A stretch of DNA of 64,000 bases, taken from the NCBI RefSeq assembly GCF_003666245.1, contig NZ_MJLZ01000020.1, forward strand, positions 1-64,000, written 5' to 3'. This document shows, one piece after another, positions 33,226 through 42,578 of the stretch (within the stretch, counting starts at the first letter, position 1; the number at the start of each line of letters is the position of its first letter). The translations under genes and the position numbers were made by a program. The DNA is from Brenneria alni (GTDB lineage: Bacteria; Pseudomonadota; Gammaproteobacteria; Enterobacterales; Enterobacteriaceae). The notes under the pieces were generated by a model, which was not told the DNA's origin, did no database searches, and saw only the letters and a list, made by a program, of their open reading frames with translations.

Positions 33226-34224
33226 ATGGGCTACCAAACCGGCACCGCTAACGACGTTTCAGATCTGTTGGAAAAACTGAGCATATTTGCAAGTACGCTC
33301 GGTTGGACGGTTGATAAATTCGTGTCGGGAACATCTCCAGAACTATATCTACACAATGCCGATGGATATTGGTCGTTTGGGGTTACTAGGCCAAGCTCAT
33401 CATATAAATATGCGCTGTTCATTTTGGGAAATACTGGTTTTGACAATGCGCTGGCCTGGACAGCCCAGCCAGGTAGTAGCTATACCAATCATGGCAGCAC
33501 AAGTAGTTGGTTCGCCAACTATCGTGGCGCAGGCACGACAGAACTGGTTCGGGGGGCGGGGCCGTTTATCAGTTACGATTTTTTCGGCACAGCGCAATAT
33601 TTACACGTTATCGTACAAATTACCGCTGCCAGTTTTCGCCATTTTGGTATTGGCACGCTAAACCGTGAGGGGAATTATACTGGTGGACAATATACTTATG
33701 GCACCGCGTATAACCCTTTTGGCAATTCCGGTGTTGATAGCAATCCTGACTACAATACCTACCCATTTTGTGACAGAACAGTGTACGGCGACAATTTCTC
33801 ATCGGCTGTACGGGCAGATGCGTTGGGTGATAGTGGTTCCTCTCCTTACTGGTTTTTGTTTGGCGCTACCCTTGCAGGCATTGGAGCAATCGGGCTGGGT
33901 GGTTCTGTGTTATATAATTCCGGGACTTACAGTCGGCGTCATCCCGATACAATGGCAGTGGCCACCAGCCAAAGTCAACTGGGTGCGGTGATTGCACCAG
34001 TACCCAATGCCATTATGGTTATTGGTGCCGACGGTCTATGGCGTCGGCTAGGTATCGTGCCAGATATTGCTGTCTGCCGAATGATGGGGATCACATCACG
34101 TGGACAGCTTGAGTTAAACGGCGAAACCTGGATGATTGTTCCGCCGATAAAATACATGGCTGATGGCAGGATAGTTGGTGAAAACAGTCATGTTCTCGGC
34201 TACGCCTACCGGATCACCCCATGA
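33226..34224 (+). CDS. Tail protein, second of a paralogous pair
   Basis: The 332-residue protein (MGYQTGTANDVSDLLEKLSI) is related at the N-terminus to its upstream neighbour but diverges afterwards. It is Gly/Tyr/Ser-rich, with a C-terminal motif DGRIVGENSHVLGYAYRITP. GGGGG precedes the ATG. The gene looks more AT-rich than those around it, which may reflect separate acquisition. A tail-tip surface or fibre-like role is possible. Confidence 0.68.
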   Translation: MGYQTGTANDVSDLLEKLSIFASTLGWTVDKFVSGTSPELYLHNADGYWSFGVTRPSSSYKYALFILGNTGFDNALAWTAQPGSSYTNHGSTSSWFANYRGAGTTELVRGAGPFISYDFFGTAQYLHVIVQITAASFRHFGIGTLNREGNYTGGQYTYGTAYNPFGNSGVDSNPDYNTYPFCDRTVYGDNFSSAVRADALGDSGSSPYWFLFGATLAGIGAIGLGGSVLYNSGTYSRRHPDTMAVATSQSQLGAVIAPVPNAIMVIGADGLWRRLGIVPDIAVCRMMGITSRGQLELNGETWMIVPPIKYMADGRIVGENSHVLGYAYRITP

Positions 34225-35900
34225 CCAGCGTCCATATTGTTGCAAGCAGCTATCGCATCAGGCCGCCGCACAGCGCCAATATCGATAATCTGCTAACCCG
34301 CCAGGGCAGTATCCTGCTGGCAGAGCCAACAGTGATGACAAGCGGCACACTGCAGCGTACCGAAAAATCGATTGCCATACATTCCCGCGCCGGTTATCTC
34401 AGTGCCAGTTGGATTGATAGTTTTTACAACCGTATTGCGATTATCCCTACCACCCAATCCCTGGGCGCCATCAGTTCAGAGCAGACCGTCACAGTCAAAG
34501 TGTGGAACGCGTATTTATCGGCGCAGACATTGTTGAGCATGGCCATCAGCGGCGACGAGGGGATCGCACTCTCCGGTCCCGTCACTCCTCGCGAGTTCAA
34601 CCGGCTCGCCATCCATGAGTGGCAACTGACAATATCGATGGACGGTCCCAGCGCCATCAACTGCACCGTGACCTGGCAGTTCGCCGGCATGGACCCCGTA
34701 ACGTTTACGTTGACCGGGTCGCGCACCGTCAGTTGGCTACTGGCTCCTGACTGGAGTGATGGCATCACGGAAAACCTGGAATGGAAAACGGATGTTCATC
34801 GCTCCCAGACCGGCGCCGCGCAGCGTGTTGCCCGTCGCCTGTCGCCGCGCCGTACCTTCGAATTCAAAATTATTGCCGATGCCGCCGCACGCCGGCGATT
34901 CGAACAGCAGTTGTTCAACTATGGTTCGCGCAGTTGGGCGCTGCCGATCTACCCCGACCAGGCCCGATTGCCCGCTGTGCTGCCTGCAGGCAGCGATACT
35001 GTGCCGCTGGCGACGGCCGGCCGGGATTTTGTTGCAGGCGGTATGGCGCTGATTTGCGCGTCCACGGCGGTGACGGCCGCGCGCGAAACCGTCGAGATTG
35101 CTGGCGTCGAAGCTGAGGCACTGACGCTGTCTCGCGTAACGCAAAACGACTGGCCTGCCAGCACACTTGTCTATCCGCTACGCAGCGCTGTCATCACCGA
35201 CCAGCCCCGGCTGATGCGCAAAAATGATGGCGTCATTACGGCGCAGATGCGCTTTCTTATCACAGAACACAACGCCCACAGCGACGAGCACGGCCTGACG
35301 CTGCATCGTGGTTTTCCTGTCATCGAGCCTGGCTCTGACTGGTCTGAGGATTTGACGGCGGAATATTCCCGGCTGTTGGCCGAACTGGACAACGACATCG
35401 GCATTCCGTACCGGCTCGACACGGCCGAACGGCCGTTCATCGTCCAGTCGCACGCCTGGTTGGCTGTTGGCCGCGAAAGGCAGCGTCAGCTGCGCTGCCT
35501 GCTGTATTGGCTGCGCGGCCGCCAGCGGCCGGTGTGGGTCGGCAGCCAGGCCACGGACATGATTGCCGTGGCCGATATCGCCAACCAAACCCTCGATATC
35601 GAGTCCATCGGGTTTACAGATTCCGGGGGAGCGCTGCCGGGCCGGCAGGACATTCGTATCGAAACCACGACTGGCGTTTACTATACCCGCATCACCGCCA
35701 GCGCCATCCTGGATGATGATACCGAGCGGCTGGTCATCGATGCCGCGCTGAACATCTCCCGCACACAAATTTTGAAAATCTCCTGGCTGACACTGTGCCA
35801 TCTGTCCAGCGACAGTGCGGCCTGGGAGCACAAAACCGACGCCGACGGCGTTGCGGCACTGTCACTCACGTTTGAAGGAGTACGCGATGAGCTGGAGTGA
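34221..35900 (+). CDS. Large distal tail protein of B3-like phages
   Basis: The 559-residue protein (MTSVHIVASSYRIRPPHSAN, then RRLSPRRTFEFKIIADAAAR and RQRQLRCLLYWLRGRQRPVW) lies between the paralogous pair and the BR0599-family gene. B3 and D3112-like phages carry a gene of this size here. It probably forms part of the tail tip. No catalytic motif seen. Confidence 0.7.
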   Translation: MTSVHIVASSYRIRPPHSANIDNLLTRQGSILLAEPTVMTSGTLQRTEKSIAIHSRAGYLSASWIDSFYNRIAIIPTTQSLGAISSEQTVTVKVWNAYLSAQTLLSMAISGDEGIALSGPVTPREFNRLAIHEWQLTISMDGPSAINCTVTWQFAGMDPVTFTLTGSRTVSWLLAPDWSDGITENLEWKTDVHRSQTGAAQRVARRLSPRRTFEFKIIADAAARRRFEQQLFNYGSRSWALPIYPDQARLPAVLPAGSDTVPLATAGRDFVAGGMALICASTAVTAARETVEIAGVEAEALTLSRVTQNDWPASTLVYPLRSAVITDQPRLMRKNDGVITAQMRFLITEHNAHSDEHGLTLHRGFPVIEPGSDWSEDLTAEYSRLLAELDNDIGIPYRLDTAERPFIVQSHAWLAVGRERQRQLRCLLYWLRGRQRPVWVGSQATDMIAVADIANQTLDIESIGFTDSGGALPGRQDIRIETTTGVYYTRITASAILDDDTERLVIDAALNISRTQILKISWLTLCHLSSDSAAWEHKTDADGVAALSLTFEGVRDELE

Positions 35901-36702
35901 TTACGAATATTCGACCGCCAGCGGTCAGCCGGTGCGGCTGTATGAGTTTATTCGCGGCGGAACGCGTTATTATCGCTACACCAATGCCGACCGTGCGGTA
36001 ACCGCAGGCAGTCAGACCTGGGAACCGATTGCCATCAGCGACGGCGGCATCGCATCAGGAACCGACGATGATGATATGACCGTCACGCTGCCAGCTGATA
36101 ACCCGGTCGCCGAGCTGTATGACGGCGTTCCGCCGTCCCGTGCGGTACGGTTGAAAATCCATGAACTGCACTACGGTGACGCCGACGTTGAGGTCAAAAC
36201 CCGCTGGGTCGGTACGCTCACCAACCGCCAGCGCAGCGATGCAGGCGTAGCAAAACTGTTCGCCGTCAGCCTGGCGGCCACCTTCGGTCGCACTGGCGTG
36301 CGTCTGACCTGGGGGCGCGGCTGCCCGTATGCGCTGTACGACCACAATTGCCGTCTCAAATCCGCCGATTACGCTGTGGCGTTGACCGTTACGGCGACGA
36401 ATGGCGACGGCATCACGGTCAATATCCCGGCCGGTGTACCGGAGGGCTATTTCAGCGGCGGTTATATCGAATTTACCGCCGACGGTGTGACGGAAACGCG
36501 CGGCGCCCGCGTCCACAGCGGCAACGCCATCAATTTATTCGGCGGTTCGACCGGACTGACTGTCGGCCAGGCTGTTACCGCTTATCCGGGCTGCGATTTA
36601 ACGGCTGAAACCTGCGATGCCAAATTCGGCAATATTCTGAATTTTGGCGGCATCAATCATTTACCTAGCGTCAATCCCTGGCAAATAATCAAGGTGTTCT
36701 GA
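35887..36702 (+). CDS. BR0599/DUF2163-family tail protein
   Basis: The 271-residue protein starts MSWSDYEYSTASGQPVRLYE and has the family's C-terminal core LTWGRGCPYALYDHNCRLKS, then YPGCDLTAETCDAKFGNILN with conserved cysteines. The family is linked to the tail tip of siphoviruses and gene transfer agents. AGGAG precedes the start, which overlaps the upstream gene. Confidence 0.85.
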   Translation: MSWSDYEYSTASGQPVRLYEFIRGGTRYYRYTNADRAVTAGSQTWEPIAISDGGIASGTDDDDMTVTLPADNPVAELYDGVPPSRAVRLKIHELHYGDADVEVKTRWVGTLTNRQRSDAGVAKLFAVSLAATFGRTGVRLTWGRGCPYALYDHNCRLKSADYAVALTVTATNGDGITVNIPAGVPEGYFSGGYIEFTADGVTETRGARVHSGNAINLFGGSTGLTVGQAVTAYPGCDLTAETCDAKFGNILNFGGINHLPSVNPWQIIKVF

Positions 36703-37010
36703 TGGACATGATATTGCACGTATTCAACGAGCTGTTATTTCCCTCGCCGGTTTATATCGACGGCAAACCTATAGCGATGGCGTACTGGCAGGTGTTCTAT
36801 TATCTGGCTGTGATGGTCGCGTCTTATTTTATTAATCAGGCGCTGGCTAAAAACAACCAGACAAAACCGGAGGCCGCAACAGCCGATGACTGGGATTTTC
36901 CACAGACCGATGAAGGCACAGCCCAGTGCATATTTTTTGGCGACTGCTGGACCGAAGACTGGCAGGTGCTGGACTACGGTAATTATCGTTATGAGGCAAT
37001 TAAAAAATGA
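36702..37010 (+). CDS. Small tail-tip protein with membrane-like segment
   Basis: The 102-residue protein has a hydrophobic segment (MAYWQVFYYLAVMVASYFIN) at about 25-45, then a hydrophilic part with two cysteines (CIFFGDCWTEDW). Its start shares a base with the previous stop. Similar small proteins precede the tail-tip hub gene in B3-like phages. It may be a tail assembly factor. Confidence 0.65.
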   Translation: MDMILHVFNELLFPSPVYIDGKPIAMAYWQVFYYLAVMVASYFINQALAKNNQTKPEAATADDWDFPQTDEGTAQCIFFGDCWTEDWQVLDYGNYRYEAIKK

Positions 37011-37237
37011 CCGGGAATAGCACGGACGTGATCGACATCTTCGTCACGATGGATCATATCCGCATTGCCGGCGGGTGCGCGCCGGGGGCCAAAACCTGGT
37101 TTCGGCGCTACGGCCTGGATTTTCGGGCCTTTATCCGCGACGGTGGCATCAGCAGCGACAAGCTACTGGCGACTGGCGATGCGCTGGCATTACGCACAGT
37201 GGCTATCGCCCTAAAATCTAACAGTAATGGAGCATAA
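37007..37237 (+). CDS. Small tail-tip protein
   Basis: This 76-residue protein (MTGNSTDVIDIFVTMDHIRI, then GGCAPGAKTWFRRYGLDFRA) overlaps its upstream neighbour by four bases. The GCAPGAKTWFRRYGLDFR motif is common to small tail-assembly proteins of Mu/B3-like phages, by recall. Function unknown. Confidence 0.65.
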   Translation: MTGNSTDVIDIFVTMDHIRIAGGCAPGAKTWFRRYGLDFRAFIRDGGISSDKLLATGDALALRTVAIALKSNSNGA

Positions 37238-37240
37238 CTA

Positions 37241-39574
37241 GTGGGCAGTAAAAAGAAAAAAACCACTGTCGGCTATAAATACAGTTGGGATATTCATGCA
37301 GGATTGGGGCGTGGACCGGTTGATGAATTGGTTGCCATCACTGCTGACGAAAAAATCGTACTGGCGACAACAGCACAGCAGATCACGGTTAACACAACGG
37401 TCTACATCAATAAACCATCGCTGTTCGGCGGCACGGATGTCAGCGGCGAGGGGGGCGTGCAGGGTTGGCTTGAAGTCTACTTCGGTGAGGCGGACCAGGT
37501 GCCCACAGACCGTCTCAAGAGCCTCCTGACCGGCTTGGTTCCCGGTTTCCGAGGCATCGTGTCCACGTTGTTCAGCGGGCTGGTCGGTGCCTACAGCGCC
37601 AGCCCCAAACCCTGGAAGTATCGCGTTCGGCGTGCGTTGAAGGGGTGGGATAATGGCGTGGTCTGGTACCCGGAAAAAGCCAGGATTATCCTGCGAAACG
37701 ATACAGCGCAAATCGAATCGGACGATATTACTGCAGGATGGGACAGCTCCATGCCAGCCATTGTTCTGGCGATTCTGGACAATCAAGGGATCAAGCCTAC
37801 TGTGCCAGGTTCAGAGGACGTACCGAATATCATCGATAATCTGAAAAACATTTACGCCATGAATCCCGCTCATATTCTTGTGCAGGCAGCCATCAGCAGG
37901 GATTGGGGGCGAGGGTTATCGCTGCAAGATGATTTGGATCTGGATGCCTATCAGAAGATGGCGGATACCTTATATGAGGAAGGTTTCGGGCTATGTTTCC
38001 GTTATAACCGGCAGTCCAATCTGGACGATTTTATTCAGCAGATTCTCGATCATATCGGCGGTGTGCAATATGCGGATCTGAATACTGGAAAATTGACCGC
38101 CAAATTAATTCGTAACGATTATAACGTCGATGATTTGCCATTATTTACCTATAACAACGGTATTCTCAGCGTACAGGATGACGATAGCTCCGCAGCGGAT
38201 AATGCGCCGAATGAAATCATCGTCACCTTTCACGACCCGGTCACCAATACCGACTCGACGGTTCGCGCCCAGAATCTGGGGGCTGTTCAGGCCGCTGGAC
38301 TGATCAGCAAAACGGCAGATTATCCGGCCATCCCCACCCATAAATTGGCTGGACAAGTCGCCCAGCGCGATCTGGAAGCAGGCGCATCGGGATTGGCCAG
38401 GTTGAAGCTAATAATGGATCGGCGCGGAAGCGAACTGACGCCAGCGGGCGTCTTTCGCATTTCGCTGGCTGACAGGAATATAGAGAACATGGTGGTGCGC
38501 GTCGGCAACATGAAAGAGCAGGACGATGGCTCGTTACTGGTCACCGTGGTGCAGGATGTGTTCGGCCTGGCTGCGTCAACTTATAGCAGTGGCCAGCCGC
38601 AAAGCAGTTGGACGCCCCCCTCACTAATCCCGCGCCCGGTGACGCAGCAGCGGCTGATGGAAATCCCCTATACCGTCCTGGCATCCGAACTGAGTACAGC
38701 GGATCTGAACGTACTGTCGGATGAAACCTGCGTTGTGGGTATCATGGCCACCGCACCAACGTCCACGGCCATCAACTACGGTATTCAGTCCCGTGCTGGC
38801 ATCGCCGACTATGCCGACCGGGGAACGGGCGACTGGACACCGGTTAGTCTGCTGCTGGCCGACGTTGGCCGCCAGGGCGACGTGTTCAGCGTGTCGTTTG
38901 ACAGCGTGATGTTTGACGTGGGCGATGCGTTGCTGATTGACGACGAGATCGTGCGTATTGACGCTATCGATGCGGCCAACGGCACGCTCACAGTCGGTCG
39001 CGCCTGCGCCGACACCGTTCCGCAGAAACATAATGGCGGCGCGATTATCTGGTTCTATGACGGCTGGCTGGAGAGCGACAACGTGGATTATCTGCCGGGT
39101 GAAACCATTAGCATCCGGCTACTGACCACAACAGCCAACGGGCCGTTGGACGCAGCACTGGCCACAGTGCAAACGCTGACGCTCAATCAACGCCAGGCGC
39201 GGCCATACCCCCCCGGTAATGTTCGCATTAATGGTGTCGCCACACTGTATATCATCGCCAGCGTAGCATTCACGCTGACGTGGGCGCATCGCGACCGCGT
39301 GGTGCAAGGCAATAACCTGGTCAGCCACGACGAGGGCAACGTAGGCCCGGAGGCCAGCACGGAGTATGTCATCCGTCTATATAAAGGTTCAACGTTGGTG
39401 CGCGAGGAGCGAATCGCTGGCACCGAGTGGATCTATCCCAACCAACCCGATCCGGATGACACGACCGGCAGCACGATGATTTGGGAAGATATCGACCGCA
39501 TCACGCTATACAGCGAACGTGACGGGCTGGAGAGTTTGTGGGGATATGAATTTACGGTTGTATCAGGAGGATAG
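37241..39574 (+). CDS. Tail-tip hub protein (TipJ/gpJ-like)
   Basis: This 777-residue protein starts at GTG 37241 behind GGAG. The N-terminal half resembles the phage-tail_3/TipJ hub (ISRDWGRGLSLQDDLDLDAY, then LDDFIQQILDHIGGVQYADL). The C-terminal part has beta-sandwich-like repeats (QARPYPPGNVRINGVATLYI). It would form the host-contact end of the tail; no separate fibre gene follows except a 62-residue protein. Confidence 0.85.
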   Translation: MGSKKKKTTVGYKYSWDIHAGLGRGPVDELVAITADEKIVLATTAQQITVNTTVYINKPSLFGGTDVSGEGGVQGWLEVYFGEADQVPTDRLKSLLTGLVPGFRGIVSTLFSGLVGAYSASPKPWKYRVRRALKGWDNGVVWYPEKARIILRNDTAQIESDDITAGWDSSMPAIVLAILDNQGIKPTVPGSEDVPNIIDNLKNIYAMNPAHILVQAAISRDWGRGLSLQDDLDLDAYQKMADTLYEEGFGLCFRYNRQSNLDDFIQQILDHIGGVQYADLNTGKLTAKLIRNDYNVDDLPLFTYNNGILSVQDDDSSAADNAPNEIIVTFHDPVTNTDSTVRAQNLGAVQAAGLISKTADYPAIPTHKLAGQVAQRDLEAGASGLARLKLIMDRRGSELTPAGVFRISLADRNIENMVVRVGNMKEQDDGSLLVTVVQDVFGLAASTYSSGQPQSSWTPPSLIPRPVTQQRLMEIPYTVLASELSTADLNVLSDETCVVGIMATAPTSTAINYGIQSRAGIADYADRGTGDWTPVSLLLADVGRQGDVFSVSFDSVMFDVGDALLIDDEIVRIDAIDAANGTLTVGRACADTVPQKHNGGAIIWFYDGWLESDNVDYLPGETISIRLLTTTANGPLDAALATVQTLTLNQRQARPYPPGNVRINGVATLYIIASVAFTLTWAHRDRVVQGNNLVSHDEGNVGPEASTEYVIRLYKGSTLVREERIAGTEWIYPNQPDPDDTTGSTMIWEDIDRITLYSERDGLESLWGYEFTVVSGG

Positions 39575-39578
39575 TTTC

Positions 39579-39767
39579 ATGAAGTTTTATCAATTTCCAC
39601 CTTATGGCGTTAACGGCTCTGCGGTATCAGTTTGTCTGGAGCGCATCACCCATTACTACCGCATCAATTACAACGGAAACAGCGGTACGGTATTGGTGCT
39701 GGATACCGGCAAAGAGGTCAGCACTTCTATGAGGGAAGGAGATGTAAGAAAACTGCTGGAGGAGTGA
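39579..39767 (+). CDS. Last late gene, small protein
   Basis: This 62-residue protein (MKFYQFPPYGVNGSAVSVCL, then TVLVLDTGKEVSTSMREGDV) sits behind a strong GGAGGAT, four bases after the hub gene. It is the last gene before the phage right end. The pattern suggests a small beta-domain. I recognise no family; a virion or host-takeover role is equally possible. Confidence 0.65.
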   Translation: MKFYQFPPYGVNGSAVSVCLERITHYYRINYNGNSGTVLVLDTGKEVSTSMREGDVRKLLEE

Positions 39768-39799
39768 AACAGAAAAAATGCATGTTTTTTGTAATTCTG

Positions 39800-39819
39800 T
39801 TTCACATACTGCAAAGAAA
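39800..39819 (+). repeat. Subterminal TTTCACATACTG repeat, right copy
   Basis: TTTCACATACTGCAAAGAAA matches 2626-2646 near the left end in the same orientation. It is 52 bases from the right terminus, against 95 from the left, so the spacing is not symmetrical and it is unlikely to be a core transposase site. Confidence 0.5.
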
Positions 39820-39827
39820 TCCAGCAT

Positions 39828-39871
39828 CATTTATCGCGCTTTTTGTGGCGCATTTATCGCACGGCGCATCA
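39828..39871 (-). repeat. Right transposon end with transposase-site repeats
   Basis: Read inward from 39871 the end is TGATGCGCCGTGCGATAAAT. GCGATAAA occurs at base 12 and base 35, the same distances as GAGATAAA at the left end. The 23-bp spacing at both ends fits two ordered transposase sites per terminus. Confidence 0.8.
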
Positions 39872-39877
39872 GGTTAC
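39872..39877. repeat. Target-site duplication, right copy (GGTTAC)
   Basis: This is identical to 2525-2530. Removing 2531-39877 restores gene A with GTT ACT CCG CCG across the junction. Confidence 0.9.
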
Positions 39878-41687
39878 TCCGCCGTGCTGGGGCGTGATTA
39901 TCGGCGATAGCGAATCACGAAATCGTATTTACTCCGCCATTCTGCGCATTACTAATCCTGAGTGGTGGGGGCGTAAGCTGTGGCGTTTACGCTGTGAATG
40001 GCGGGAAAACCAATTCCGCGCTATTGGCGTGATCCATAAAAAGCGTATGCCGTATGTCAGCATCGACGCGCTGAACCAGTGGCAAGAGCAGCGCCGCAAA
40101 AACCGCGCATTTTTCCAAGCTCATGAATTGGTTGATGAGGATGGCAACATCGCATCACTGGAAAATATGGTGTATGCCAGCATCAGCAATCCGGTTATTC
40201 GTCGGCATGAGCTAATGACACGCATGGCGGGCGTTGAAATGGTTGCTATTTCGCGCAGTGATGAGGGGATTTTTCTTACTATTACCTGCCCGTCCCGCTA
40301 TCACGCCACCATTCAGAGCGGCCATCAAAATCCCAAGTGGGATACCTCATCCCCTCGCCAGGGACAACGCTACTTATGCAAAACTTGGGCTAAGGCTATG
40401 TCGGCACTCAACCGTCGCGGCCTGCGGCCCTATGGTTTTCGTGTGGCCGAACCGCATCACGACGCTACACCGCACTGGCATGTTTTGCTGTTTATGCCGC
40501 CAGAAGACAGAAAAGAAATTACCAGCATTTTGCGTGAATACTTCATTGCCGAAGACCGTGCGGAGTTGGGCCGCAATACCGGCGCCCGTTTCAAAGCGAA
40601 GAAGCTCGATCCGAAAAAGGGCAGCGCTACGGCATACGTGGCGAAATACATCAGCAAAAACATTGATGGTTACGCGCTCGATGGGGAGCTTGACGGAGAA
40701 ACCGGAAAACCCCTGCGCGAGACGGCTAAGTTTGCGATGGCGTGGGCGTCTCAGCATAACATTCGCCAGTTTCAACCGTTCGGCCTGCCGCCGGTCACGG
40801 TATGGCGCGAACTGCGCCGACTGGCGAACCAGCTTACTGCGATGCAGAAAGAAGCCGGAACATTTAAACGCGGTGCCGCCCAGCTTGCCGATCCCGCAAT
40901 GGATGCCGTGTTAGCGTCTGCCGATGCCGGATGTTTTGCCACTTATATTGAAAAACAAGGCGGCGTGCTGATCCCCCGTGAACGTTACACCGTGCGCATC
41001 GCCTACGAGGATGCGCAAGAGCAAAACGAATACGGCGAGACTCCAGAAAAAATCTTTGGTGTTTTCTCCCCGCGTTTGGGCGAGCTATCCCGCATTTGCA
41101 CCCGTCTTATCAAATGGAAGATCCGCAAAAAACAGGCATCAGACGCAGCCGCTAATGATAGCGCTGGGCGTGGTTTGGCCGTTACGCCGCCCACCGGCGG
41201 CGCTTGGAGTTCTGTCAATAACTCTACGGTAGACGAAAAAACAAACACTTCCGAGCCAACCGATAGAGAGATTGACGGTACGTCTGAACAAGAAAGCATC
41301 GACTTTGAGCACATGACAGACACGGAACGGCGTGGATTGCTTAACCGTCTTAGATCGCAGCCACCGGATCAGCGACATAACAAACACTCGTCCACAACTC
41401 ATCCCGTTAAAGCGAATGAAAAACAGCCGGTTATCAAACTGTCGGACGACTGGCGCACAAGAGTTGCCGATTTCGCCCGGTCGTTGGGCTGGTATATCAG
41501 CAGCGGAGAGATTCAGCGCCTGGCTATGGGGTTTGCGATCACCTTTTCCGGGCAGTCTTACGTTGCGCGGCCTGATGGGTGCCTGTACTGCGCGTCAGTG
41601 AAAGGCAGGGAATCGGGAAATCAGGATAAAGCGGCGGCGTTATTACGGCGCGTCGCTGCGCTACGGGAGTTAGCGGCACAGTTATAG
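39878..41687 (+). pseudogene. A: P2-like replication gene A, 3' fragment
   Basis: This is the larger, catalytic part of the gpA endonuclease, which nicks the phage origin for rolling-circle replication. The HUH metal site is in PHWHVLLFM (about 40469) and the two catalytic tyrosines are in YVAKYISKN (codons at 40634 and 40646). The region upstream (RITNPEWWGRKLWRLR) is typical of the family. It lost its start to the Mu-like insertion. A TTG at 39843 inside the phage end is in frame, so a shortened protein is conceivable. Confidence 0.9.
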
Positions 41688-41779
41688 CTGGTTGTGTTGG
41701 CCATACCTGGGAACACAGACAGAAATGACATTACTTCAGCAAAGATAAAAACAGCTATGTGGTACCGAAAGGGGGAAAT

Positions 41780-42484
41780 ATGGGGTATTTGGGGAGCAAG
41801 GCGGCGTCCGGCGCGTATCAGAAAATTATCGCTAACATGCCGCCGCATGATGTGTACGTTGAAACTCATCTGGGTGGTGGCGCCGTCATGCTGAATAAGC
41901 CGCCCGCGAGGTTAAATATTGGGATTGATATTGACCCGGATACCGTTGAGGCGTTTTGCCAGTTCAACCCTGAGTTTGTAGATCGGCTAGATACGCAGCT
42001 AAGAATCATGAATGAGGATGCCATTGATTTTTTGCAAAGCCACGACCTCGAATCAATGGGCCGTACTTTGATTTATGCAGACCCTTCCTATCTGCTGGAG
42101 ACCAGAACCAGCCGCACCCGCTATCGGCATGAATACACTGTTGATGACCATCGGGAGTTGATCGCTATTCTGCGGCAGGTTCCTTACAGCGTAATGATTT
42201 CCGGCTATCCGTCGTCGCTTTACGATGAGCTATTGTCTGGCTGGCGCTCTATTGAATTTCAGGTGATGACGCGCGGCGGGGCCAGGACAGAAAAACTATG
42301 GATGAACTATCCAGAAAACCCGGCCTACAGCGCGAAGTATGCCGGTAAAGATTACATTGATCGGCAGCGCATCAAGCGAAAAGCGGAAAGATGGGCGGCT
42401 AAGTACCGGGCTATGTCGCCAGCGGAACGGCTGGCGGTAATGACGGCTTTGTGTGAAATTGATGGCAGAGCACAAAATAATTAG
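41780..42484 (+). CDS. DNA adenine methyltransferase-like protein with DPSY motif
   Basis: The 234-residue D12-class protein starts at 41780 behind AGGGGGAA: MGYLGSKAASGAYQKIIANM, then ETHLGGGAVMLNKPPA (SAM site) and LIYADPSYLLETRTS. The catalytic DPPY is DPSY here, an unusual change of the second proline; activity is uncertain. The C-terminal helical tail is RIKRKAERWAAKYRAMSPAE. It follows gene A, and P2-like phages often carry variable genes here. Confidence 0.82.
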   Translation: MGYLGSKAASGAYQKIIANMPPHDVYVETHLGGGAVMLNKPPARLNIGIDIDPDTVEAFCQFNPEFVDRLDTQLRIMNEDAIDFLQSHDLESMGRTLIYADPSYLLETRTSRTRYRHEYTVDDHRELIAILRQVPYSVMISGYPSSLYDELLSGWRSIEFQVMTRGGARTEKLWMNYPENPAYSAKYAGKDYIDRQRIKRKAERWAAKYRAMSPAERLAVMTALCEIDGRAQNN

Positions 42485-42578
42485 ATTTATGATTAGATAG
42501 TCATTGATGGAATTAGATAAATATCTTATTATTATCTCATCCCAAGCGGATATGCTCTTTAAAAAACCGAGGAAGCTG

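Larger units (their letters stand above)
2531..39871 (+). mobile_element. Complete Mu-like transposable prophage (37.3 kb)
   Basis: The element begins TGATCAG, ends GCATCA, and is flanked by a 6-bp target duplication. It holds a DDE transposase with its AAA+ partner, Mor-like and GemA-like proteins, a repressor switch, lysis genes, Mu-type head genes and a lambda/B3-type tail. The leftward early operon plus BcepMu-gp16-type regulators recall BcepMu, while the tail is siphovirus-like, so the phage is a mosaic. All expected modules read through without a visible break, so it may be functional. It interrupts gene A of a P2-like prophage. Confidence 0.93.

Noticed and set aside
40457-40663. Leftward 68-codon frame opposite gene A
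   Set aside because: It lies over the HUH region of gene A and is a shadow of it.
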